This document shows, one piece after another, positions 45,751-57,400 of a DNA stretch of 64,000 nucleotides. Every line of letters begins with the position of its first letter. Position 1 is the stretch's first letter. Location of the stretch: NCBI RefSeq assembly GCF_900090045.1, contig NC_041779.1, positions 1,389,001 to 1,453,000 of the forward strand, given 5' to 3'. The notes below the pieces were generated by a model. It did not search any database. It was not told where the DNA came from and saw nothing but the letters and a program-made list of their open reading frames with translations. The position numbers and the translations under genes were made by a program. The stretch comes from Plasmodium malariae (Eukaryota > Apicomplexa > Aconoidasida > Haemosporida > Plasmodiidae).

Positions 45751-46749
45751 ATGAATTGCGGTTTTTCTTTTTTTTGTATTTTAATAATAAATATAATTCT
45801 TTCAATAAATTTAATCGTTGAATGTAATAAATTAATGTTAAATGACAAAGACAAAATGACAGTGGATGCTATTCTTTCAAAAGAGGTGAAAGAGAACAAA
45901 GGATTCAACATACAACAAGTAGAAAAAGGAAACGCCATTTCGCACAAAAAACTTGAAATGAACATTAACCATCACAATGTGAATGACAATGATTTGAAGG
46001 ATCATATGGACAAGCTAAGGAAATTACACAAAGATTTAAAAAATAGTAGTAGTAGTAGTAGTAATAGTAATAATAGTAGTACTAATAGTAGTAATAGTAG
46101 TAGTAAAGCATATTCAAAAGGGGATATACTAAAAGTTGAAGATCAGAATAGTAGTAATAAGACAGATAAGAATAATCATAGTACAAATGGAAAAGGGGAG
46201 AAGGATAATAACGATGATAGCTTAAGAAAATACATTTTACAAGAAATAAATAACAACAGAAAATTAGATACAGAGAAAAAAAGCTATGAAGAAATAAATT
46301 TGTTAGAAGAAAATTCAAAAAAACTACAAAATGATATTCATACTTGGTTAAAGTCAGTAAATGACATAGAAGAAAAGTCCAAAAAACTAAAAGATATTAA
46401 AAGTCAACTATTAAATAATATTGCATCTTTAAATCAAACTTTAACAGAAGAAATAGAAAATATAAATGATATTAAAAAGTTACAAAAAGAACAAAATGAC
46501 ATTTTTTCTGAAAATTGGTTATACTTTTTCCCCTCAACACCTGACTATTTAATAGAAGAAAAAAATAAATCGAATTATAATATTTTAAATTATTTAGAAT
46601 CCTTTAGTAAAAAAAATAAACAACAGAGTTACGAAAGTAATATAAGGAAACAACAAAAACCTCATCATTATGATAATACTAATTCTAGTGATATTTTCCA
46701 CTTTTTAAGCTATTTCGTCCTCTTAATGTTTTTTTTTTTTTTTAGTTAA
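45751..46749 (+). CDS. Pf34: GPI-anchored apical merozoite protein, Pf34 orthologue
   Basis: Single exon, 332 aa from the ATG at 45751, chosen because it starts the signal peptide (CGFSFFCILIINIILSINL). The mature part is hydrophilic. It has a Ser/Asn tract (about residues 90-115), then a heptad-rich coiled-coil region (LEENSKKLQNDIHTWL, IEEKSKKLKDIKSQLLNNIA), then ENWLYFFPSTPDYL. The C terminus is a hydrophobic tail (FHFLSYFVLLMFFFFFS) after small polar residues (TNSSD), a classic GPI-attachment signal. Apart from the signal region the protein has almost no cysteine. Pf34 is reported as a GPI-anchored rhoptry-neck protein of P. falciparum merozoites. The call rests on architecture, size and the recalled RanBP1 - Pf34 - L7Ae - PI4K gene order. 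In-frame ATGs upstream (45672) would extend the N terminus without a better signal. Confidence 0.72.
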   Translation: MNCGFSFFCILIINIILSINLIVECNKLMLNDKDKMTVDAILSKEVKENKGFNIQQVEKGNAISHKKLEMNINHHNVNDNDLKDHMDKLRKLHKDLKNSSSSSSNSNNSSTNSSNSSSKAYSKGDILKVEDQNSSNKTDKNNHSTNGKGEKDNNDDSLRKYILQEINNNRKLDTEKKSYEEINLLEENSKKLQNDIHTWLKSVNDIEEKSKKLKDIKSQLLNNIASLNQTLTEEIENINDIKKLQKEQNDIFSENWLYFFPSTPDYLIEEKNKSNYNILNYLESFSKKNKQQSYESNIRKQQKPHHYDNTNSSDIFHFLSYFVLLMFFFFFS

Positions 46750-47990
46750 TTAAAAAGGGTGAGGGAAGGGGAAAGGTAAAAAAAAAAGGCAACATAAAAT
46801 GGAAGAAATATGTGGGGATGAGTACATACAAACATATGCGGCATAATATATATACATATACTTATATTTATACTATTATATATACACGCGTAAACATTGT
46901 GACATATTATTTAAGCTCTTTCCTTTTTTTTCTGCTTCTCTAATTCGGGGGGTCGCTTATTACCCGTGGGGAGGCATATATATATATGCCTACATATTGA
47001 TATAAATATGGATACTCATATAGGCATACACGTACGTATACCCATACATACATTTATGCATATATAAATTTAACACACATTAGCAGTATGCTATTGCAGT
47101 AACGCTTAACTTCTGTTTTGTTATGCCCCTGGTTTGGTAAATCAATTTTGCGAATTGAAGCAAGGTGTTTTTTTTTTTATTTTTTTTAATGTATATTTAG
47201 GCTTTGTGGTAATATATTTGAACATATAAATGAATACAAAAAAAAAAAAAATATATATATATATATATATACATATGTATATATATGTATGTATAAACTT
47301 CTACACCTCTGTAAATACTTAAGTATTTTTTTTTTATTTCACCTAACATTGCTGCTATATTTAAATGTGTGTTTCATTATAATATGTTGTTTAACTTTTT
47401 AAAGATTTTGCAAAAATACGTTATTTCAAATTTTATTAATTTAATATGTTTAAAAGTAAAAATGAATACAGAATACTATGAATAAAGTTGCAAGTGGATG
47501 TTAATTAACAAAAATAGATAAATTTTATAAATACGGCAAATTAAAAAGGTGATAAGTAAGAGTAATAATGCATATGAGCAACAAACACCAGTTAACATTT
47601 TAGTGCTGACTTTGAAATAATCATTATTTAACCTCCCCTTTTTTTTTTTTTTTTTGTAATTGTCAATATAAATTATTGTACACTGCTAAATCTCAAATAC
47701 ACAAAAAAAAGGATGAGAAAGAATGGGGGTTAAAAAAAAAAAAAAAAAAAAAAAACATATGCTGAAGTAGAATGTAATATTGACGCAATGCACCAAAATT
47801 ACGAATAAAAGATATAAATTTCTTTCGTTCCTTCGTGCATTCGTTCGTTCTTTCGTTCGCTTGTCCGCCCGTTCCTTTTTTCCCACATTATTAACGTTAA
47901 TAAAAAAAGAAGTTGCGAGTACAAATCGTTCTGCTAGACGTAAATTAGTTTAATGGGCCCCCCTCCCCCCAACGCAAATTATGTGTAGAT
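46750..47990. other. Convergent intergenic region, Pf34 to NHP2
   Basis: 1.2 kb of AT-rich DNA with (AT)n near 47254..47275, poly(T) near 47640..47657 and a ttcgttc-type repeat at 47823..47870. No exon was recognised. Confidence 0.6.
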
Positions 47991-48650
47991 CTATGACTGA
48001 AAAAAGGGGTGATTTTTTTTGACAGCTGCTAATAGTTTTTCGTAGAGCTTGGAATAATTATTAATTTTTTGTTTCTTATTGTACTGATTTATTGTGTCTT
48101 CAAATATGGAAATATGATCTTTATTTGGGTTTATTATAAATAAACAAGTAATTGATCGTTTTAATTTACATAAATGTGCTAACTTATTTTTTGTTGTAAC
48201 AAAAGTATATGGAATATTATGTTCTTCACAAAATACGGGTATATGACAAATAATATCAATGGGGTATATATCGACAGCTATAATAACAATACCTTGCATT
48301 CCTTTTCTTATAGCTTTAATAACTTGACTTAATCCTATTACTAAAAATTTTGTTTTTAATATTTTTTTTCTTTGTTCATCTAAATTTTCATTTGTTTTTA
48401 TTATATGTGATATGTTTACCTTAGCACAGTATGTGTAATCCAGAATTTTTAAAAAGTATTTATAATACTTTTTTTTTAATAATGGTTCACTAATTACTGA
48501 TATGTAACACTTACTATTCTCTGTTTTTATCTCTTCAATCATTTTATCGTAATTGTTTTTTCCTTTCTTACTATTATTACTGTTGTTGTTTTGCCCTTCC
48601 TTCTCATTCGTTTCTTTGTTACTTTCAGACTCTTCATTTATCTCTTTCAT
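47991..48650 (-). CDS. NHP2: NHP2, L7Ae-family H/ACA snoRNP subunit
   Basis: Minus strand, single exon, 219 aa. NHP2 binds guide RNA in H/ACA particles that pseudouridylate rRNA in the nucleolus. The first 45 residues or so are an acidic/Asn-rich extension (EESESNKETNEKEGQNNN). The L7Ae domain runs from about residue 95: KTKFLVIGLSQVIKAIRKG, then MQGIVIIAVDIYPIDIICHI, then PVFCEEHNIPYTFVTTKNKL, with the G-x-x-x-V-x-K-A-I-R-K-G RNA-contact motif and the C-E-E/D-x-x-I-P-Y motif. The order and spacing fit Nhp2/NHP2 better than SNU13 or ribosomal eL8, because the Leu before CEEHNIPY is preceded by the D-I-Y-P-I-D-I strand typical of NHP2. Human NHP2 is 153 aa; the extra length is at the ends. Older Plasmodium annotation labels this locus an L7Ae/L30e ribosomal protein (recollection). 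Confidence 0.87.
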   Translation of the reverse strand: MKEINEESESNKETNEKEGQNNNSNNSKKGKNNYDKMIEEIKTENSKCYISVISEPLLKKKYYKYFLKILDYTYCAKVNISHIIKTNENLDEQRKKILKTKFLVIGLSQVIKAIRKGMQGIVIIAVDIYPIDIICHIPVFCEEHNIPYTFVTTKNKLAHLCKLKRSITCLFIINPNKDHISIFEDTINQYNKKQKINNYSKLYEKLLAAVKKNHPFFQS

Positions 48651-49650
48651 TTTTTTTTTTTTTTTTTTGTTCTTTCGTTCAATCAGAGAAACATAAACAT
48701 AGCTCTATATTACACCCTTATGGGTAAATAAACGTATATTATATAATATTAACAAGTATGCGTTTCTAGGCTCATAAGGCTTAAAGTATTCATTTACAAT
48801 TTTGTAACGCGAATAGAAGATATAAGTATATCAAGTGTTATAAAGTACCACCTTTAATTAGTCGCTTTGTTGCTTTTTTTTATAAAGAATTAATTGTTAT
48901 TTTAAAAAAGGCGCGGATTAAGTAATCATATTAATGTATATTTATACATATGTACAAATTTACATACGTACATATATATTTATGTACAATGTTTACTGTG
49001 ATATAATTTACAACTTTAACTCTATGTATACGCTGCAAGAATCTTTTCGTTATTTTTTTTTTTTAAATTATTTAAAGCATAATGTTATAGGCATACTGTT
49101 AAAATGTTATTATTAATTGCGTTTTTTTTTTTTTTTTTTTTAAAAACTTCTGGTATGCTATTAATTACAAAGAGCAGAAAGAAAATGTAACCGTAACAAT
49201 GAAAAAAAAAAAAAAAATATAGTAAACACTGGTTGACCGGAAAAATAAACAGAAAATACGCAAATAATTAAACAAGCGAATAAACGTTTAATTGTTTATG
49301 AAAACATGCAAAATAAAATGAATAATGTAATTTAAAAATGAACCAGGAAAACCTCAAAAAAGGGGAAAGAAAAATGTAAATACATAAATTGCACTATATG
49401 TAAAATTTTATATGCATAATATACATATACATAATATAAAAATACATACATATAGATATGCATGTATATAAATATATACATATATATACACATATATATA
49501 CACATATATATACCTATATATATGCATAATACAAAAAAGGAAAAAATAGAAATTAATTCTTGCCCCTCCACTTTAAAAAAAAATAATTTTTAATTAACCT
49601 CTTTTTCCCTTCATATTTAGAACTTCGAATTGTTTCGATTATCATATAAA
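48651..49650. other. Divergent intergenic region, NHP2 to PI4K
   Basis: AT-rich, with poly(T) directly upstream of the NHP2 start, poly(A) runs near 49201..49217 and tatatacaca repeats at 49480..49520. Promoters for both flanking genes are expected here; no exon was recognised. Confidence 0.6.
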
Positions 49651-50476
49651 ATGATAAATATATTCTTTTTAAACGAAAACCTGTGTACTTTTGTATCCAT
49701 TATTAATAGAGAATTCAAAATTTTGAAAAATTGAAATTATACGAGTTTGAAATGTAGCAACTTCAGTTTCAGTATATATCTGCATAATTACATATGTACA
49801 CACATGTACGCATATATACACTTATATATACATATATGTAAACATATATACTTATATATATCAATATATACCTATATATACTTATATATATACAGATATA
49901 TACATATATACCCATATATATACAGATATATACATATATACACATATATACCCATATATACACGGATATATACATATATATACAAAATGTACATAATTGC
50001 ATATATATATGCTTAATGAAATTCACACGTGCATGTATATGGGCACATGTATGTGTATAATCACATACGAATGCATATTAGTTCATAAGAATATAATGAA
50101 CGGAAAGACAAACATTCATAGTTTAAAAGCTCATGTAAAAATGGTAACTAAAGTAATCGTATGTAGAAAATTTTATCAGAATTTAAAGAAACGATGAGAA
50201 AAGAAAAAATTGGACTTAGCGAACGTCTGTATCATATATGCTCCCATCACATGAATACATAAATATATGTAAGTATATATGTATATAGAATACAAATGAA
50301 AAAAGGATGGTGCATTAGTGCATTTCTATGTTATATAGTAAAGACATAATTATTTTCATTTGGACCATATACTTGTATGTAGATGTTGTATGAAAAAAAA
50401 AAAAAAGAGAGAAAATGTATTTAACGTAGAATTAGTATTATATGGGATTCTTTTTGAAGAAAAGAACAAAAACAGA
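49651..50476 (+). CDS. Putative 5' exons of the giant PI4K-like gene
   Basis: Three coding-like stretches precede the main frame. (a) 49651 begins [20 protein letters not shown]. (b) 50080..50150, after acceptor gcatattag, encodes [19 protein letters not shown] with possible GTAACT, GTAATC or GTATGT donors. (c) About 50408..50476 encodes [20 protein letters not shown] and ends at GTGATA in phase 0, which matches the phase-0 acceptor at 51469. The (b)-(c) and (c)-main joins are phase-compatible. The (a)-(b) join needs a donor at 49684 that would discard most of (a), so it is unresolved. The intron 50477..51468 is long for Plasmodium, and another small exon may hide in it. A (tatatacata)n repeat occupies 49800..49985 between (a) and (b). 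Confidence 0.4.
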
Positions 50477-51468
50477 GTGATATTATTTCTTTTTCTTTTC
50501 TTTTCTTTTTGTTTCTTCTTTTTTTTTTTTTTTTGTAATAAGAATATTCTTGACAGTTAAGTTAGTTTGCTTAGGCTTTTCCCGCGCAGTCGGGATTTTT
50601 TTTTAATAATTAGAAGCCCTTTTTTTTTTTTTTTTTGATAAAATTATTTTTTATGTTTTAACTTTGCTCATATTGTTAATCTGTTTAATGACTGTCATTT
50701 GTCCTTGTTTATTGTGAATTTTTGTTTATTTTATTGATTTGCTATGTGCCCTTTTGCAAATTGTTTATGTTGTAATATTATAACGCTATCCTTTGATTAT
50801 TTTAGCATGTCGTGATGGCGCCATGCTATGAGTTCCCGTTTGTCATTTAAAGTGTCTGCTAAATGATTTGTTTTTATTATCATTTTTTTGTTTTTTTTAA
50901 CTTGTCGTTTTTTTCATTTTGTTGTTTTATTTATTATTATTTATTTTTTTATTTTATTTATTTTTTTTTTTTCGTGTGTGCATGGGGGTTTTAATGACCT
51001 TTCTAACTCCCCTTATTTATGTCGTTGTTATGTTATTTGACTAAATGAATAATTAAAAAAGAAAAAAAAAGTATAGCTTATTTGTAATTGATCCCTCAAA
51101 GGATAAAGCATATATGTCAAGAATAAATGAAATATGGGGAAATATGAAATCAAGATGAAATCTAACGTAATTATTTGCATTTAAGAAAGAGCATTTACAT
51201 GCATCTGTAGTACTGCATTTTCTTTAATATGTGTGTATACGTGTATATGTGTATACATGGCTATTTTTTCATAGTGTGAAAATATCCAATTCTTCGATAT
51301 ATAACTGCACTACTGTTCAAAGATAGATACCATATTTTGCGTTTTATTCTATTGGTATCTCGTGGGTACTCTCGATTATATTCACGTGTTTACAACTTTA
51401 GTACTTGTACATTAAACTTATATGTACTCAGTAATTGACTTTTCTGCTTTTTTTTTTTTTTGTTTTAG

Positions 51469-54400
51469 ACTTTTAAAGACACCAATATATCCAGTATACT
51501 TAAATACATAAGATGCAAAAAGAATGGAAGCAAAAATAAGACTGTTCTTATTTTTTATCTATGCAACGCGCTTGAGGAGAGACATATAAAGTACCAATAG
51601 GAAAAGATATCATCGCATACTTATTAAATCATATATATATGTGTATATGCATATATGTCTATAATTTTTAATTTTTAATTTAAAATTTTTTTTTTTTTTC
51701 CTCGTCCAATAACAGGCACGGGAAGGATGTGTTGGTTTTATACCTGAGCTTACTACCACTTTTTGAAGATAATTTGATAAACATCTTTAAGAAAAAAGTT
51801 ATTGCAAGCAGAAGAGGAAAATACTACTATGAGGAGAATAAGGAAATAGATATACAATATAGCATTAAATTAAGCAAGCTACAATTATATCTGAGTTACA
51901 TAATTTTGCATATGTCCTATTTTGTGTCGTTAAATAGGAATATAAAAAAAAATAATTCAATAAAACTTTTTTTATATTATGTACATATACTAACATTTAT
52001 AAATTTGCAAAAGTATATATGTTTAAATGAACAAAGTAATATATATGAAAAATTATTTTATTTGTGTTATATAAATATGCTAATATCATTTCTTATTAAT
52101 ATATACAAATTTAAATTATATGAAATTTTAAGTGAAAAAAAATTTTATACCGTTTCAAAGTATATATTTCTGATTATTAATTTGTTTACGCATATAAAGA
52201 AAAATAGAAATAGTGAGAAATTATTTATTTGTTTTTATGATTATGTATATAATGTGATAAATGTTTTACTAGACAAATATGGAATATATCTGAAAAAACA
52301 AAATGGTAACACGCATGACAAGGAGATACTAGTTACTTATTACAAAAATTTTCTCATATTTCTATACAACTATATTAGAAAATTAAAAATTTTAAAGTAC
52401 TCAGAAAAGTACCTCCTAAATAACAGTAAGAATGTCGTTTATAATTTATCTTTGTTAACTATAGTGAAGAACACAGTAGACATACATTTCTTACGTGATA
52501 TGTGTGAAATGAAGTGTGGACAAGTGATTGCTTTCACATTGCAAAGGGGCACAAGTAAGAAAAAGGAAGTTACTCCAAATGGAAATGTGTTAATGGGGGA
52601 GGAAGACGCTGCCAGGAGTGTCCACAACAGAGCCAACAACAGATCCTATAAAAGAACCCATAGCAGAACCTATAACAGTATCGATAATAAAGCTACAAGG
52701 GAGGTGAGAAGCGGAGAGAACTTGCGCGTGTGCGTGGGGTACGAAACGGTAAACAGCATAGTGTTGTTAAAGATACTGAAGTTATTCGAAATTCTACATA
52801 TGAGGAAGAACAGAGTTTATTTGAGTATATATATATACAATCTCGTTAACAAAATAACAAATCAAACATTACAAGAGTTATATTATGTTGTGAGGAAAAA
52901 TAAACAGACGGAAGAAAACCATCTATACTATAATAGACTGTTATATTTGTTTGAATATTATTTTAATATTCTTTTTTTTTATATAACAACAAGCCCAAAT
53001 GAACGGGAAAAAAATAGAGCAATATACCATAACAACAGCTACTGTTTGTACTTAATTCAAAGCTCCATATATTTTATATATGAAATATACATGCTACTGA
53101 TAGTATTACTGTCTACGGTTCGTGGCTTTAATGTCCTCCTTCATTCTAATAGTACTAGTACTGATAATCCCAGCAGAAGAAGTAATAATTTTGATTTTGT
53201 ACATAAAATGCTATTTTTGGAGAGATCCGAAAATATTGTACGTATGAATAACATTACTAGCTTAATATGTGATTGTGTTTTTGTTAATTCGTCATTTTAT
53301 ACTCTTACATTTTTGGAAATTGTATATAAAAATAATGAAAAACTAAATTTTTTTTTAAAACATAAATTGCATACATATATTATGAAGGGGGAAGAAGTGA
53401 CTGTTATTATTAATAAGAAAAATACTTATATGAAGAAGGAATGTACAAATATGTTAACATCACATGAACAGAGGGAGCAACACAATCATGATGAGACTAC
53501 CATATTAGTGATACAAGATCATCATTTTAATATGTTGAATATGAATAGGACCAATTTGTTTTGGGATGCGCATACAGGTTTATACACATGCGTAAATAGT
53601 TTTGTTAAATTAAATTTTATTTTTTGGAAAAATGATGATAGTGGCAGTTGCGTATATCCGGAAAGTAACGATATAAGAGGTACAACTTACCGGAATGATT
53701 CTGTTGAGGATAGTGGCAATATGTACCGTCGGAAAGACGAAAATGCACTCTATAGAGGGGGGAGAAAAAAAAGATCTTGTGAATATGCTCCAAAGGGGAT
53801 TGGAAGTTTCGAAAAAAAGGAAAATGAAACAGACATAATACATTCAAATGTAATGAGAAGCAAGATGACAAATGACGATCGATGGGAAGGACAAAATTTG
53901 AATAGACCACAAAATGATAAAATAATTGTTGATAAAGGAAAATACCGAAGAAATGAGAGGAAATTGAATGGGGAAAATTACATAGACATTTATTTCCCGT
54001 TTTTATTGAATGTTTTTTTATCATCACTTTTAAGAAAAAAAAAGAAAAAAAAAAAGAGTACTCAGTATAATAATATAGAATGTAATTGTAAGAATTATTT
54101 AGATATATACATAAATAAGATGCACTATTACTGTAATAATATATTTAATTGTAAAGCCATTTTTGTTAGTAATTTTAGTTCATTTGTAAAGAACAGTTTT
54201 AGGAAAAGGAGAAGCAACAATTGGATCGATAATATCACATCATTTAATGGTATGTTCAGCTTTTATAATAATAAAATAAGGAATGAGAAAAATAAATTAT
54301 TTTTTAAAAACAAAACATTTCTCATTAGAAGTATGGAAAAGAAACATAGTTACTCCAAATACACCTTTTTAAAAAAAATGCTAAATTATAAAAGCTGTTA

Positions 54401-57400
54401 TTTTGACAATGAAAAATATTATTTTAATTTTTTATTTAATATAAAATTTTTGCACAATTTAAATGATACTATGAACGAATATTTTTTATTAAAAAAAAAC
54501 AAGATAAACAGAAAGGCTATTTTTAGTCTTCCCTTAAACATAAAAGAGAAAATAAAAAGAATGAAACCGATACCATTTGATGATTATAGTCATAACCATC
54601 TACCAATGACCAACTTTTCGATGCTTTCCCTTGACCATATTGAAGAAAGGAGGAAATTAAGTAAAAGTAAATTAATAATAAGTGACATTTTGTCCCAAGA
54701 GTGGAAATATGAAACACGGAAGAGAAAGAAGAATGATGAGAAATACCTACTGTACTTTCTTTTTGTTAATTATAATTATTGTATTTTTAATTATGAAAAG
54801 AATGACAATCTGGAGTATTTTCTATTGAGAATATTAAGGTGCTTTGAAATTATAATGCCTTATGTAAATATATATAAATACATATGCTCTTTTTTGATGT
54901 TCCTAACATCTCTACTGGAAAGGAAGCCGTTAGCTGACTTAGATGTATTCATCATTAATAGAAGCGTGAGGGCGCAGAAGGAGGTGCACGGGTGCACGCT
55001 TTGCACGTCGTTAGACGAGGCGGAGGAAAAAGTGGTAGAGGAAGTGGTGGAAAAAGTTGCAGAAGAAATGGTGGAAGAAGCAGCTGACGAAATGGCAGCG
55101 CATGATATGGGTGGAGGAAAGTCCGTAAAATGGTCAGAAGGCATGAGGGAAATTATGTCCAGCCGTAGTATGGGAAAGCGAAGAGGCGTTACACAAAGTA
55201 AGGAAAAGCGTTGGAGGGGTTACAATCGCAGTGAGTGTACTTTTAATAAAGTCCAATTTAGCAAAATCATGGTGAATGGTATAGAAAAGGAATATAGATA
55301 TGTAGAGCGAAACGTTTTGAAAAATATGGAAAGGATGAAGGAAGATAACTGTTATTGTATATTTTATAAAAGTAACTACAAAATAATATGGAATATTATG
55401 ATAGGAATAATTGATAAGATAAAAATATATTTATTTAGTAATACATTTCATTATCTTTATAAGGATAAGAGAAAGTATCATAAATACCTTAGTACACTGT
55501 CATTGCATTTTTATAGGTTATATTTCACATTAGCATATTACGAAATTTATAAGGGTAGTTACTGGAATAATTATGATTATTCTACTAGTACTAGAAAAGA
55601 AATACAAGAAATCAAAAATAAAATTATAGAAATTACACCAATACTGAGTGTTAGATATTTAAACATATATAATATTAGCAATATTTGTAAAGTTGATATT
55701 TTAAAAAGTATTAAAGAAAATAATTTGTTAAAAAATGATAAGGTAAATATAAATTGTTCGGATATAAACAAATTGTATCTATTTATAATATACTACATAG
55801 AATGCAATAGAAAAAAAGAAGACATATTATATAGCCTGTACTTTTTGATTGATAAATATATATTTGGAAATAAGGTTTTACATAAAAATGTGAAGAAACT
55901 AATTAATTATAAAATATTTGTTTTTTTAAATGATATGAATAATTTCCATGATTACAATTTTACCTATGCTACTTTCTTTTTACTTATGAATATAATGAAT
56001 TATAATAAAATGATAAGGAACTACATATATTACATCTTTGATCAAATATTTAAATTGAAACTAAATACCCTATTTGATAGTAAGTTTCTTACATGCTTTT
56101 TAAAAAATTTAGAAAAAAGTAGTCAAGATTATGCTTTTTCAAAAATGATTCATGAAGAAAAAAAAATTTTTAAAAATAGTATAGATAAGAAAAAAAATAA
56201 TATGATCAAAATAATTTATAAAGTAAATTTATATATAACTATAAATTATTTGTTATTTTTAAAAATGCAAAATTGTTGCAAATTTTTTTTAAATTTATAT
56301 TCATATTTTTACTATGAATTTTACATATTTTGTGTTAAGAAATATACCAAGAAGTATAATGGTTATCATTACAACCGCCGTATGTGGGATTGGAGTAAGT
56401 CTAATCGAATGGACTCTAATGTTAAAAACAGAACAAAATTATCTAGTCGGAGAAATTCTATGTGTTCTAACGTAAACCATGTAGGGCACTTGAGAAGAGG
56501 ACAGTCCTCTCATTATCATGAACGTTGTTATAAACGAAGTGCATTTGACAGGAATAGAAGTCCTAGTTGTCATCATTTCATGGCGCATGACCCCATAGAT
56601 AGTGAAGAGGAAGAGTATAACTTAAATTCGAAGGAATTACTTGATGGTATAGTTGATAGCAAAGGATATATTATGGTAAATATGAGTGAAGTTTTCTTAG
56701 AGAGCAATGAACTGATAAGCGACGAGGGTTTGAACAAAGAAAACAACACTGAAGAGTATATTTGTAATAGTAATATACGTTTATCAGATACAATTGGGCA
56801 AACACATCTTTTCGATAAAGATAAATATGTCAGAAGGGAAAAGCATCAGAGCGTAGTAAATAATGCAGAGAGGAAATATAAGAGGGCGTATGAGAACCTA
56901 CCCAAAGGTGTAAAAATTTCAAAGCATATGGTCACTTATTTGAAAAGTAATTACGGTAATAATAGAATGAAGAGCTTTCGTAAAAAGTATTACACTAGTA
57001 GCATTGTTGAAAATTATCAAAATTATAACATCACTTTGGCTGCGTTAAACACAACGAACACTCTTTTTAACCGTAGAAGAATAATAAGGGGCAGAAGGAA
57101 AATGAGAAAAAAACAAAAAAAAAATTCCTTTTTTTTCGAGTCCCACAAGGATTTCAATGAATTTTTTGATAGTCAGGAAAATGAAGCATATGGAACAGAT
57201 GGCGCAGACGGTGCAAATGGGATAGATAGCATTAATGGAATAAATTACACAAATGATGAAAATGGAGCCAAGTTAGCGAATAATGTAAATAGCGGAAAAA
57301 GGGTAAATGTCACTAATGCCACAAATGGTAGTAATGATACCATCGATGATGATGTAAACTACTTCAAAATATTGAAAAAAGTAAAGGGAAATAACACGTA

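Noticed and set aside
49747..50026. Tyr/Ile-rich ORFs on both strands
   Set aside because: They arise from tatatacata repeats in the putative first intron of the giant gene.
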